A DNA stretch of 64,000 bases from Fallopia convolvulus (lineage: Eukaryota > Streptophyta > Magnoliopsida > Caryophyllales > Polygonaceae). The translations under genes were made by a program, and so were the position numbers. A model generated the notes under the pieces. That model searched no databases. It was not told the origin of the DNA and worked only from the letters and a program-made list of their open reading frames with translations. The stretch's first letter is position 1; every line of letters starts with the position of its first letter. Shown in pieces: positions 32,581 through 45,286 of the stretch. Location: NCBI GenBank assembly GCA_964016875.1, contig OZ024720.1, positions 36,733,106 through 36,797,105 on the forward strand, read 5' to 3'.

Positions 32581-34572
32581 TATATATGTTGTATTAGGTT
32601 CTGGTAAAAAGCTCTTTAGAGTAAAAAGTGTGAAAGAATAAGAGCTCTTGGATCATAAATTTTCAACGGATGAGATTAAATAAAAAGAGGTGCATCATTG
32701 TTTTATAAATGCATTGTACCAGATTTCTTCCATTTTTCTCGGGATTGAATATCCTAAATGAAATCTCTCCCTCTTCTATCACGTACTCATAACCGATCAA
32801 ATTTAATTTCTTTCCATAAAACTTGCACGAATGAATTTTGAGATTTCCGCCATTGAAGCCCATGTATAACAATTAGAGAATACTATTGCCCAATGGAGAA
32901 GATGTCGAGGTTCAATACAAATTCGATCGTTCCCCGATCCACCACAACAGGTTCCATATTATTAATTATCGATTGATCCTTTTTCGATCTATTCATCGTG
33001 TAATTTTGCAGTTCAATTCATTGTGAATGTCTTATTGTTGGTAGTCATCGTATTTTTAAAATACTACTGCACTTATGAATCCGAATTCAATGAAAAAAAA
33101 CAATGAATGGAATTAAGGATTCAATATTCATACTTGTAATTTTCTTGGAGATTAAATCAAAGATTCTCCATGTTATGAGATTTCTTACTCACATACATAT
33201 TTAAAAAATAATATTCAATATTCTTATTTTTGTGTGACTGTCTTCAGTAATATGGGTGGTAAGAAATTGAAGGTACCAGTTACATTCAATTAGGTTCTCG
33301 TAAATCTGGTTCACCGGCATGGATTTTCAGATCCAACCACCAGGAACAAGTTCTCCAGCATAGATCTTCAGATCCAACTACCGGCATAGATCTCCAGACC
33401 CGACTCTCCCTATTTTAAAGTTCTACTTTACTTCTCTATCTCTTGATTCGATAAATTGCTGAATCGGAATTTGTAAGGTATGTAAACTGATTCCGATTCA
33501 ATTTGGTCAATTGCGAATTTAGGGTTTAATGGGTTTTTTTAGGGTTTGATTTTGGTTTTATGTCGATCTCCATTGAAGAAACGACTCATGCTTTTTGTTG
33601 TTGATTTTGAAACAGATGTTGACACAAAAGGAAAAGAGTTCATAAAGAAGAAGGATGGTGAAAGGTATAATATTATCTAATACGAATGTTTGATATTCAT
33701 TAGTTGCCATATTGATATTCTTTTTTGTCAAAGTTGATATTCATTAAGGTTTGATTTAGGTATTTAAGTTTATAGTTGTTTATGATATCGTTTCTCATTA
33801 ATTGATCGTATGCTTATCTTGTTGTGATTGTTTTGTGATTTTTATGAAGTACGTGATTTCGATCTGTAATTAAAGATATTCATTGGGATTTCGATCTGTA
33901 TAATTGTTTATGATATCGTTTTGTGATTTATATTTATTTGGTGATATTCAATGTTAAAAGGTATTGATATTCACCGAGTAATGTTGTGATATTCATATAA
34001 AAAATGTTATGAATCAATATTCGTTAGACAAATATATTGATATTCAGTAGTCGATATATTAATATTCATTAGTGTGAATATTGATATTCTTTTATATTTA
34101 AAAAAATATAGTTGATTTTCTGATATTCATATGTCTATACGATAAAATTCAAGTTATTTTCATTGAGATTAATTATGATATAATTATTAATGTGCATTGG
34201 TTTTTATTTTTGAAAAATGGTTTATAATATGTTAATCACTATTAATTTTTTTTATCTTACTTGGTATGCAATGATGATAGTAATTTAGATTAATATTGGT
34301 ATTCATTAAAGTGTGTATTGATATTCTTCTTTGTAAATTGGTTTATTATACGTTATTCACTTTGAGTTTCTATGTTATATAATTGTATTTATTTTGTGAA
34401 TAACTATCAAGTAGTCCATGATATTCATTATTTTTCACATTGATATTCGTTTTTGTCAAAGTTGATATTCTTTGTTTTTCACCTTTTAAACAGCTCTTGC
34501 AAAGAAGATTGTTGAAGAAGCCTTTGTATTTGTAGGAAGATGAAGATCAAGGACCTAAAATAATAAGTGGAG

Positions 34573-36052
34573 TGTTGATAGGGTTTCTCGGCCAACAAAT
34601 AAATTTGTAAGTCAAGACCCCGCTGAGTACAGTGGAGTCAAGATCGTTCCACATGAAGCAAGGTTGTTTGTCTATCAATCTAACAAAAATCAAACAAAAT
34701 CAAACAAAACACTCACGAGATGCCTCGTTAACGACCTTGTCAGGATCGTTACCGAGCCACCGAACACAAAAATACTACCTAACGACCTAATAAAATTCTA
34801 ATTAAAATTCGGTACCGAGGCAAGTACTCAGCAACGAAGATTCACCAGAAATAATTCAATTAAAGCAAAAATCTAGGACAAGGGACACCACAACATAGCC
34901 AAGCATAAGAATTCCGTAAGAAAATAAGATCATGCCTTTAAATAGATAGAGTCATCAACTTTCGTCGACTTAACAAGTAAATTAATCTATTTTCATAAAC
35001 TAACTAAACTCAATTGCTTGTTTTGGATCTAAAGCTTGAAACTTTCGTTTTCAAACAATATCAACCTTCAAGTTACTAACTTTCTCTTTCAATCAAGTTA
35101 AAACTCATATTACCTCAACATTCATTTCGGTATTAAGCACAACAAACAATCTCAATAAAAGATAAAAGGCATTCACATCACACAATCTTACTCATCAAAC
35201 ATACTCGACTATGCCGGGCTTAACCCCGACCCTAGAAAAATAAATTACTCACTACTCATTATTAAGAAACTAAAAACTTCAATAAAAACAAACATTGAAA
35301 CAAAACCCAAACTTAAATTAATAACAAAAATATTGTCTTACAGAGATCCAGAACAAAACCCGAAAAACATACACCGAACCAAAAACACGATCAACGAACC
35401 CGGAAACCATCGTCTACCGAACCTCGTCACCGACTTCCGATCCGATTCTCTCTCTTTCGGCCTTCCGCAAAATCTTCTCCAAATCAAGCCCCCCCCCCCC
35501 CCCCTTTCTATGCTAGATAGAAGGGTATTTATACTAAAAAACCTAAAAAACGAAAAAGGCTAAAAGATATAAACTTTCCTAAAAAGATAGAAACAATCTC
35601 TAAAAGATAGAAATAAAATCTAGAAAGATATTAAACCCTAAAATACATATTCTAACAACCCCAAAAGATTCTAAAAAGATACTCAACCGATACGGAAATA
35701 AATTCCCGCTCAGGATCGGTGAATAATAAAAATAATACTCGAAATCTTTCTCTTCGTGGCCTCGTTAACGAGCCTGAGGTTTGTTCTTCAACACCTCCTC
35801 TTGTACTCTTGAGCTTCGACTTCTTCAATCTTGCACTCCTCCGTCCTTCGCTGTAATGCTCCAAATTCAGCTCCATTTAGCTCCTTTCCTCGCTAAAACC
35901 TGCAAAATTCACAAAATAGCGTAGATTCCACTCTTTTCACAGAATTATGCAAAACTAACTAAAAATACTCAAAACTAAATCTAAACTAAACAAAACTAAA
36001 CCTAATAAACAAAGAAAACCTATCAAAAACTATACTAAAAATGCGAACATCA
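34573..36052 (-). repeat. 3' LTR of element 2
   Basis: 1480 bp, TGTTGATAGGG...GCGAACATCA. Against the 5' LTR it has a long C run (about 16 at 35490-35506, only about 6 in the other copy), lacks one TCGTTAACGA-type motif pair, and shows scattered substitutions. Confidence 0.92.
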
Positions 36053-36068
36053 AAATACCCCATACTTA
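36053..36068 (-). other. Polypurine tract of element 2
   Basis: On the minus strand TAAGTATGGGGTATTT directly precedes the TG of the 3' LTR, with GCTTGAGGACAAGCAAG just upstream, as in element 1. A similar but weaker copy (ATGTATGGGCTGGGG) lies at 37605-37620 next to the end of the extra ORF. Confidence 0.75.
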
Positions 36069-37763
36069 GACTTGCTTGTCCTCAAGCAATAAACAAGACA
36101 CTAACCAAAACCAAAACAAATCATGCTCATCAAGACATAGCCATCTTCTAAAAAGCAACATCTACACATAAGAAAATTATAGCAAAAGACTATTAACATC
36201 CTCATACATATATGCACTTAAATAGACATAAAATAATACAATCCAACCTCTCAAGGGACATAATGTGTTTCACTCAACTCTCAAGTGTTTAGGATTATAA
36301 ATTCAATCTCTCAACTCATAGAAATTGGAACTTATATCACCAATACTCTCCACCCAAGATTTGTCAAAACAAGCAAAAATCATCAAGAGAACTTAAGGGG
36401 CTCAATGAAAAACTTCATAGAAGTTTCCATTCGGCCGGGTTGTAATGGGGTTTGGTAATAATAGGGCATGGAAAATATATGGTCATGTGGTGCTAATAAT
36501 ATCCGGGAATCAAAGACTCCTAAAAAACTCACACATCTCACCAAAAACTCTCATAAAAGATACCAAACTCACTTTTCTTCATGCACACTCATTTTCACTC
36601 ACCCTTGAAAGTCTCATAACAAAAATAAAAGAATCTCTTGATTTTATCTATAAACACAAATGCACTTTAACTTCTTCCTTCTTCCTTCTTTTTTTTTATT
36701 TTTTTTTTATTTTTCTTCACTCGTTGCCTCGTTAACGAACCCACCTTAGGGTCGTTAACGATCCACCGTATACATCCTTTTCTTCTTTTCACTTCACTAC
36801 ATCCATCAAAACTTTATTGTGTGCATTTTTTCTATCAAGAGACCTTTCTTACATGTAATAACAAGAGACTTCCAATCTACCCTTCCCAAATACCCTTCAA
36901 TTCAAGCAAACATAAACTCTTTTCTTTTTAACAAAGCACAAAACTTTACCTCTCCAATCTAAGTCCTAACTCCCGGATAGGGTCAAGCTTATCTCGGCTA
37001 GGGAATAATTTTTGTGGAGCTAAAAATAAAAAGGTTTCAGGCCAGAATTGGTTATCAAAAGAAGGAATAATGTAAAGGTAGATAGGGAATAATAGGGCTT
37101 ATAAAAATAAGTTCTCCATCATATGATCTTCACAAGAAATGAACTATAAATCTTATAAGGGTCTCAAGAAATAGATAACCATCACAATTCCAAGAGATAA
37201 TATGCATAAAGAGAGTAAATCACACAAGAAAAGAAGAGGGATTTATAAATGTTCTCCCTTTAAGGCCAAAAATACTCACAAGGTAGATTTTGTTGGATTG
37301 CATCATCTATGCTATAAAGTATATGTGCTCAATTTCATCAAGTGCTATTCTCTTCTAAAAACAATAATTTCAATTTTAAGAATCCGGCTATACTTTCAAA
37401 GACATGTTTGCAAGGAATTATATGATTAAGCTAGTGATTGCTATCATAGAACTTAAGAAGGGATATCTATCAATTCTAAACTCTTTTTGGATTTTTTTCG
37501 ATTTTTCAATTTTTTTGGTTTTTTCGAAAAAAAAATTTCAATTTAAAAGAAATAACAACTACATAGAACATAAAAACACCTAGGACATAATTTTTTCTAC
37601 TTTCTCCCCAGCCCATACATAAAATTACAGTGTCCCCACTGTAAGGAAAATAAGAAGAAGAGGGAAAATAAATAGAAAACAAAACAAAAATTAAAAAGAA
37701 AAAGAAAGACATAAAACTTACAAAAGTGGAAACAAGTAAAGGAAACTTCGTCTTGAGCATGAA
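36069..37763 (-). other. 3' non-coding region of element 2
   Basis: AT-rich DNA between the extra ORF and the polypurine tract, no ORF of note. Parts are recognisably related to the non-coding duplicated unit of element 1 (CCATTCGGCCGGGTTGTAAT at 36428 and also at 4284). It contains a TCGTTAACGA pair at 36727-36764. Confidence 0.7.
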
Positions 37764-39404
37764 TCAACGGTTCGGTGGAGGAAAATCGTGCTCAAAGTTC
37801 CCCATGATGTCGTACATCGTCCTCCAACGCTCAGTATCATCCGCCTCTCTCTGACGCTGCCGCTCATCCTCCATCGACATGCGAGCGGAATAGACGGTTT
37901 CCCATCTATCCATCCTCCTATGAATGTGATCCGTCTGGAGGTGAAGCTGTTGCATCCGTGCAGAAAGATCCTCGGCCCATGGTGGTGGTATACTCGATCC
38001 TGCGTACTCGGGCTGAGGAGGTGGTGGGTAGTGAGGCTGGAAATGGTCTTGATACATCACCGGGTTGTAAGGCATTAAGCCATAAGCATGAGGGTCGACA
38101 GGAGCTGGTGGTGGGTCGACAGTGGCTCTCGCCACCTCGTTAACGAAGCTGGTTGCCTCGTTAACAGTGTTGGGTGGTGGCTGGAAGTGGTCGTTAACGA
38201 CCTTGGTGGGTTCGTCAACGAAGATGTGGCCTCCTAGCACCTCCGTGTCCATGTCTTCTTCTTCAAAGTTGAGCTCCTCAGTGCCTCCCTCGGTGTCGGC
38301 TTCCTCGGTGTCATTGCCTACCACCTCGGTATCCTCTTGCTCTTCTTCTTCTTCATACTCATCCACGTCGTCCCGCTCAAACCGAGTTTCACAAGGCCTA
38401 AGTGAGAGCTCGTCCTCCGGTTTTGGCTCCAAAGGGTAGGGATGTCCCGTCCACGCCTCGTACCAATTCGGTACGTAGAGTAGCTCGTACATTTCGAGGG
38501 AAGGTATGACTAGTCGATCGTGCACCTTCACCTTGTAGCCTCCCTCGGCTTGCACGAAAATCCCGGAACTATACCAATAGTTCTTGTTGAGGAGTTGGGC
38601 GTGGGCCGGTGTGTAGCGGGTGAGATCAACTCCGAGATTCTTAGCCAAGAGGCTAACCAAATTGCCACACCACACCTCCTTGGACTTGGTGGACTTCTCG
38701 ACGTAGTAGAGCCACTCGTACCCCAAATTCAAGGGGCCGGGCTCCTCAAAAAGAATGGTACGGAAGCAAGCGACCTCCGTTCTTGTAGGCCGGTTCAACT
38801 CCCTCTTCGGGCAAAATGTTGCGGCGAGGACTCTCAAGATAATCCGGAAGATGGGGTTGACTATGTTTGCCCCGGATAGCGCCGCGGTAGAGGATTGAAC
38901 CTCTCCGGTGATGTAGCTCCAAGTGCGGGTCACTCCGTAGTCCTTCAAGCTATAGTCTCTTGACGGGTTTGGGAGATCCAAGATTGCATTGAACTCCGCC
39001 ATGGTGAAGTCACGGTCCTCATTACCGAGCCGGAACCGAATACGTCCCGCCGAGGTCTTCGTCGAGAAGTTGGTCTCCAAAGTGGCCAAGAAGTCGGATG
39101 TAAGGGTCGGGTAATGTGGCAAGCTCTCTTGCTTCAATAGGTGAGCGGCCCCAAGGATGACGAAGGCGTCCTTGACATCCGTGTAGATGCCCGTAGAGAT
39201 GGCGCTAGACATCGAGAACCATCGGGTGTAATGGTCCTTCTCCAAAAAATCCCGGTAGCGCCGTACTTGGCTTTGACTGCTCAAAATCACATCATCCACC
39301 CGGGGTGGAGATGGAGACCTGTGGTTCCTCCTCTTCTTCTGGGCTCGGGTAGCGAGTCTGCTTGAACTAGCCATGGATCCTAAAAAATAATCAAAAATTT
39401 TCAA
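37764..39404 (-). CDS. Extra ORF in env position of element 2 (Athila ORF-1-like)
   Basis: 546 codons with no interruption, between integrase and the 3' LTR. The first Met is at 39404, but the Met at 39374 (MASSSRLATRAQKKRR) is a better start: it follows a pyrimidine-rich stretch ending AG. Residues about 10-35 are basic with RSPSPPR; a folded region of about 250 residues follows (DFLEKDHYTRWF, IRFRLGNEDRDFTMAEFNAI, LNKNYWYSSGIFV), resembling the plant Athila ORF-1 family by overall pattern; then an acidic Glu/Thr-rich stretch, a Pro-rich stretch and a C-terminal coiled-coil-like RMDRWETVYSARMSMEDERQ. I see no signal peptide or membrane span, so it is not a typical envelope protein. Its function is unknown. 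It is intact although gag-pol is broken. Confidence 0.75.
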   Translation of the reverse strand: MKIFDYFLGSMASSSRLATRAQKKRRNHRSPSPPRVDDVILSSQSQVRRYRDFLEKDHYTRWFSMSSAISTGIYTDVKDAFVILGAAHLLKQESLPHYPTLTSDFLATLETNFSTKTSAGRIRFRLGNEDRDFTMAEFNAILDLPNPSRDYSLKDYGVTRTWSYITGEVQSSTAALSGANIVNPIFRIILRVLAATFCPKRELNRPTRTEVACFRTILFEEPGPLNLGYEWLYYVEKSTKSKEVWCGNLVSLLAKNLGVDLTRYTPAHAQLLNKNYWYSSGIFVQAEGGYKVKVHDRLVIPSLEMYELLYVPNWYEAWTGHPYPLEPKPEDELSLRPCETRFERDDVDEYEEEEEQEDTEVVGNDTEEADTEGGTEELNFEEEDMDTEVLGGHIFVDEPTKVVNDHFQPPPNTVNEATSFVNEVARATVDPPPAPVDPHAYGLMPYNPVMYQDHFQPHYPPPPQPEYAGSSIPPPWAEDLSARMQQLHLQTDHIHRRMDRWETVYSARMSMEDERQRQREADDTERWRTMYDIMGNFEHDFPPPNR

Positions 39405-40588
39405 CGATAAGATCCATTCAAAAGTAATAGGTACGAGACCCCATACTTGGTCTCAAAATTAACCTCGGAATTATTCGTAAACTACCCAATTGGGTTGTTC
39501 ACGATTCTGGGCTCGGATTTTTTTCATTGATAAAGTGCAGGGTCATTAACGAGCCTGGGTGGGTCGTTAACGACCCGCCGAGAGCAAAACCAGTATGTTC
39601 CGAAATTAAATCTTCCTCTAATCAGCACAAATCAAGCATGCAATCTTTCTATTATTTTCCACAAATCCCCTATCGGGTATAAGCACCCCATACTTACTCA
39701 ATTACCCATCCCGAACATGCTAAAATTTTCTCGGAATTTTGACATGTAAAGTTCGAACTTTTAGATCTAGAACAAGAAAAATTCATGCTTTCCTAACTAG
39801 AGAATTACAATAGCTAATCTAACATGAATAATCTTCCCTAAAACATGAACAACTAAGCACAATCAAGAATTTTTAGAACGGAATTTAAGCATGCTCATCG
39901 ATCTCCCTAAGAATCATGATTCAAGATATGAAATTTAACCCTATAGATAATCAATCATGCAATTTCAAGCAAGGGTTTAGAAATCATACCGGAGAACCAA
40001 GAATTTAAAGAACAAGGGTCGGAATCGGGGTAGTTAACGAGCTCAACGTCGACGGTGTGTGGCTTCTGAACTCCGGTAACGATGGCATCTCCGGCGGTCG
40101 TTAGTGTGGGAATTCCGACTCGGTGGGAGAGAAGGGAGAGGGATTGAGAGAGTTTTGGGTTTGAGAGTGAATTTTGAAGGGATTGTGGTAGAATTTTGGG
40201 AGGGGTAGAAGGGTTTTTATAGGAGGGGTAATGGGTAGAAGGGGGCGGCGGCTAGGGTTAAAAAGATAGAGTAGGTTAGAATTACTTACCTGCCCCGTAT
40301 TGTGACGAATCGGGTCTTCCGAACCGGGTCGTTAACGACCCTGGGTGGGTCATTAACGAGCCACCGTGGCCTTCTTGAGTGATTTTTCGACCCCTTTTTT
40401 CCTGAAATCTTGTTAGCTCAAAAAATCTAATTTCTATCCTATTTAAAACTAAAAATAAAAATAAAAGAAAGCTAAGAAATAATCTAAAAAGAAAAAGAGA
40501 AAAATAAAATAAACTAGACCTATTCTAAAAAGCGGGTTGCCTCCCGTAAGCGCTATGTTTAAGGTCGTTAGCCCGACGAGCTCACTTG
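39405..40588 (-). other. Spacer between pol and the extra ORF of element 2
   Basis: About 1.2 kb of non-coding DNA with two TCGTTAACGA motif clusters (39543-39585 and 40325-40375) and a possible 3' splice site directly upstream of the extra ORF. No ORF of note on either strand. Confidence 0.6.
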
Positions 40589-43500
40589 CTAATCTTGTGG
40601 TGTGAGAGCCATGGTGACTCTTATCTCTTCATCCGGATCAGGCTGCTCATGGAATTTCTTCAACCGATGTCCATTAACTTTGAAAATGACGCCTCGGTTA
40701 TCAGTCAATTCTTCTGCTCCGTGAGGATAAATGTGATGAACCACAAATGGCCCACTCCATCGTGTCCTTAGCTTTCCTGGGAATAATCGGAGTCTAGAGT
40801 TGAAGAGAAGTACCTTATCGCCGATGTGGTAAGTTTTGGGCACCAATTTCCGATCATGCCACCTTTTGGTGCGCTCCTTGTAGATTTCAGCATTTCCGTA
40901 CGCCTTCAGCCTCAATTCTTCTAATGCTTGCAAGTCCATGAATCTTTTTGCTCTAGCCGCATCGAGGTTCATGTTGAGCTCCTTGAGAGCCCATAATGCC
41001 TTATGCTCCATTTCGACCGGTAAATGACATGCCTTGCCATAGACTAGATTATAGGGGGTGGTGCGTAGAGGCGTCTTGTATGCTGTCCTATATGCCCATA
41101 GAGCATCATCCAATTTGGAGGACCAATCCTTTCTAGAACGGGAAACTGTCTTCTCCAATATGCTCTTTATTTCCCTGTTTGAAACTTCAACCTGGCCACT
41201 TGTTTGGGGGTGATAGGGTGTTGCCACATGATGAGATACCCCATACTTAGCCAAAAGGGCTTCAAAACTTCGCTCAATGAAATGGGAGCCACCATCACTG
41301 ATAAGGACTCTTGGAACGCCGAATCTGGGGAAAATGTTAGTCTTGATGAATTTAGCAACAGTCTTGGCGTCGTTAGTCCTTGTAGCAACAGCCTCCACCC
41401 ACTTGGAAACATAATCAACCGCAACTAGGATGTACTTGTAGGGTCCTGAGGCGGGAAAAGGTCCCATGAAATCAATGCCCCATACATCAAATAGCTCAAC
41501 TTCTAATATCCCAGTTAGTGGATTTTCATGTCTCCAAGTTATGTTGCCTGAGCGTTGATATCCATCACATGCTGTCACATAAGCTTGCACATCTTTGAAC
41601 ATGGTGGGCCAATAGAGACCACTTTGAAGAATCTTCGCAGTAGTCTTGAATCCTTTTGCATGACCTCCAGTTGCAAGTGTTGGACATTGACGAATCATGT
41701 TTTCAATCTCCTCCTCTGGGATACAACGCCTAAAGAGGTGATCGCTTCCTTTTTTACACAAGTAGGGATCGTCCCAATAGTATTGTTTTACATCATGGAG
41801 AAATTTCTTCTTCTTTTGTGGGGTAAGGCCCTCGGGAATTACGCCTCCTACAAGATAGTTAGCGAAATCCGCAAACCAAGGAGCTTTTGGCCCTCTAATA
41901 GCATGGATTGATATTGAGGAAGAAGAAATTGAAGAAGGAGAGGGGGTGAATTTTAATTGAGAAGACTTAGGTTCAGAAATCTTACATGGGTGGGTCATTA
42001 ACGAGCTAGGCTTCCATATATTGACCTCGGTACCGACCTCCCGTAGCTCAGTAACGACCCCATTGGCTTGATTGTCGACCCAATCTGAACATATTCCCTT
42101 TTTATTTGTGTCTTCCAGCCTCGGCACCTCGTTAACGATCCTAAAGGGGTCGGTAACGAGGGTCTTGTAGAGTTCGACTTCATTCAGCAGGAGGTGTTCG
42201 TCGGGTCTGGAATCATTTATTGGTACCTCATTATTGGACTCGGTGATATGCTCAACTGGCAACCTGGACAAGTGATCCGCCACTAGATTTTCTGCTACCT
42301 TTTTGTCTCTTATTTCATGATCAAATCCCTGCAGTAAGAGCATCCAACGAAGCAATCTAGGTTTGGCATCTTTTTTAGCCATTAAGTATCTAACGGCCTC
42401 ATGGTCAGTATAAACAATCACTTTGGATCCAACAAGATAGGATCGGAATTTTTCAAAGGCAAATACCACAACAAGGAATTCCTTCTCCGTTGTGGTATAC
42501 TTACTCTGCGCCTCATCCAGCGTCTTACTGGCATAGTAAATGGCGTGGAGTTTCTTGTCCTTCCGTTGCCCTAAGACCGCGCCAACTGCATAGTCACTGG
42601 CATCGCACATGATCTCAAAGGGTAATGTCCAGTCAGGGGACTGCATGATGGGGGCGGACACAAGGGCAACTCTTAACCTGTAAAATGCTTCAAGACATTC
42701 TGGAGACATCTCAAACACTACATCTTTCATTAGTAGGTTAGTCAAAGGTTTAGATATTTTAGAAAAATCCTGAATAAATCGCCTGTAAAAGCCAGCATGC
42801 CCTAAAAAACTCCTAATGTCTCGTACAGAAGAGGGAGGAGGTAGTTTTTCAATAAGCTCAATTTTTGCCTTATCTACTTCTATCCCTCTTTTAGAGACAA
42901 GGTGTCCTAGTACTATCCCCTCTTGAACCATAAAATGATATTTTTCCCAATTAAGTACAAGATTAGTTTCTTCACATCTTTTAAGCACTCGTGCAAGGTT
43001 AGCAAGACAGGAATCAAATGAAGAACCATAAACAGAAAAGTCCTCCATAAAAACTTCTACAATGTCCTCTATCATATCTGAAAAAATAGGCATCATACAT
43101 CTTTGAAAAGTAGCAGGGGCATTGCAAAGCCCAAATGGCATTCTTTTGTAAGCAAAGGTTCCATAGGGACATGTAAAGGTTGTTTTCTCTTGGTCATCAG
43201 GATGAATGGGAATCTGCCAAAAGCCGCTATAGCCATCTAAATAACAGAAGTAATCATGCTGGGCTAAGCGTTCTAAAACCTGATCTATGAAAGGAAGCGG
43301 AAAATGATCTTTTCTAGTAGCACTATTGAGCTTCCTATAATCAATGCACATTCTCCAACTAGTGGTGGTTCTAGTCGGAATAAGCTCTCCCTTTTCATTT
43401 TCTATCACAGTCATCCCCCCTTTCTTAGGGACTACATGGACCGGACTCACCCATTGGATGTCCGAAATAGGAAATATGATCCCTGCATCAAGTAATTTAA

Positions 43501-45286
43501 TAATTTCCTTTTTAACTACATCCTTCATATTAGGATTTAATCTACGTTGATGCTCTTTGGTGGGTTTATGATTGTCCTCCATGTAAATCCTATGCATGCA
43601 AAGAGAAGGGGATATGCCAGTTATATCATCTAGGGAGTAGCCTATGGCTTTTCTATGCATCCTAAGCACATTCAGGAGTTTTCCTACTTCTTCATCTTTT
43701 AATCCAGCATTAATGATGACAGGTAGAGTAGAATTAGGACCGAGGAATTCATACCTGAGGGAATCTGGCAAAGGTTTAAGTGTTGGGGACGGTTCGGCAG
43801 GGATTAGAATCGGCTCTTCTAGTTCCGTCTTCAACACTTCCTCAAAGCATTCAAAAGCTGAGATCTCGCCATCTTCGGCTAGGGTCGTTAACGAACCTGG
43901 GTGGGTCGTTAACGAACCTGCATCTTCTGCCAGGAGAATCGGTAACGATGCTGGAGGACTCGTTACTAAGACTGCAGTGGTTATTTCTGCCCATCTTTGC
44001 CCTAAAATTTCATCATAGCATGCTGATCTTCCTATGGGGTCTCCACATTCAATGATCTCCCCGTTGGTGTAGAGCATCTTGACTTCAACTTTGTCGGACT
44101 CCCTGGATTGTTTGAATCGGAATTCCGTTACATCATCCCCAATTTCGAAAGTTAGGAGTCCTCTCCTAACATCGATTATGGCTCGTGCTGTGGCGAGGAA
44201 TGGTCTTCCCAAAATAATAGGCACAACTGGATCTTCGGGCATTGTCATAACGATGAAGTCATTAGGAACGAAGAAATTGCCCACTTGAACTGGGAAGTCT
44301 TCTAACAGCCATGTTGGTTTGATGCAAGATCCGTCTGCCATATAAAGCCGCATGTTGACAGGATCTAATGGTCCCATATTTGCTCTAGACCAGATTGAGA
44401 GCGGAACAAGACTAGCACTAGCACCAAGATCGCATAATGCTTTGAACTTGTGGTTGCCTATGCCGATTGTGATTGCAAACCTCCCGGGATCTCCCAGCTT
44501 TTCTGGTAGAGCTATCGATCTGACTTCATCCTGCAGCTCTATAATAGACCTTTTCCTGCTAAGAATATCTTTCAAAAAATTTGTGTAAGCCGGCATTTCG
44601 CTTAGGGCCTCAGCGAATGGGATGGAAATATTAATGCCCTGAAGAATCTTAACGAAACGCTTGAACTTACTCTCAGTATAGTCCATGGATTTCTTAGTTG
44701 GAAATGGAAGAGGTTTCACCATTCTCGGAACCAAGTTAGGCTCGAGAGGTGAGAGTACCGGGTCGACACTAGGGTCGATTGATGTCCTCGACGGGTCGTT
44801 ACCGACCCTGGTGGGGTCGTTAACTACCCTGGGATTGAGAGGAAGGCTCGGTTTAGAGAACTTACCTGGGGTAGGGTCGTTAGGGACCCTCGGAGCCTCG
44901 TCATCTTGGCTTGTGGGCTTGGTAGTTGCATTCGCTGGCTCGTTAACGAGCTGGTTGGCGAGATCCTGTTCCTCCTTCTCTTCAGCTTGAATTCTCTCCG
45001 GTAGTGTCTTCCCACTTCGGAGGTGTACTGCTGCTATTTGGCCTCTAGGGTTCTCCTCGGGGCGGCCCGGGAGTTGCCCTTGTGGTCTTGGAATCCGTGC
45101 AGCAAGGTCTCTTAGTTGGGAATCAACGCTCCTCTTCCAAATATCGAACTCTCCCCATCTTTTATCCTGGCGGTTCAGCTTGGCTTGAACGTCATCAACT
45201 TTGTTGTTCACTCCGTTGATGCTCTCTTTAATCTCCTGAACCCATGATGGTGTCTCTTGATGGCCTGGAGGTCGATATGGTGTAGG
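40589..45286 (-). pseudogene. Protease, reverse transcriptase, RNase H and integrase of element 2
   Basis: One open frame of over 1540 codons after the TGA at 45287. Order, with residue positions from 45211: Gag-end linker with PGRPEENPRGQ; linker with repeated VNDP; retropepsin core LCDLGASASLVPL about 258-270; second linker with SLTTHP; reverse transcriptase with YLDGYSG about 659 and the catalytic box FMED about 721, where element 1 has FMDD; RNase H with CDASD about 869, TEKEF and YTDHEAVRYL; integrase with zinc ligands ending CDGYQR (Tyr in place of the last Cys), GIDFMGP about 1244, ISDGGSHF about 1305, QVEVSN about 1342; C-terminal LRTRWSGPFVVH. The first 25 codons lie before the GTG at 45211 and are simply in phase. 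Length is full for the family, but catalytic defects make it inactive. Confidence 0.94.

Noticed and set aside
37788..38439. Plus-strand open frames opposite the extra ORF of element 2
   Set aside because: They are antisense shadows of the long minus-strand frame, with no family motifs.
37764..39404. True envelope protein in element 2
   Set aside because: Position fits, but no signal peptide, transmembrane span or Cys pattern is visible.
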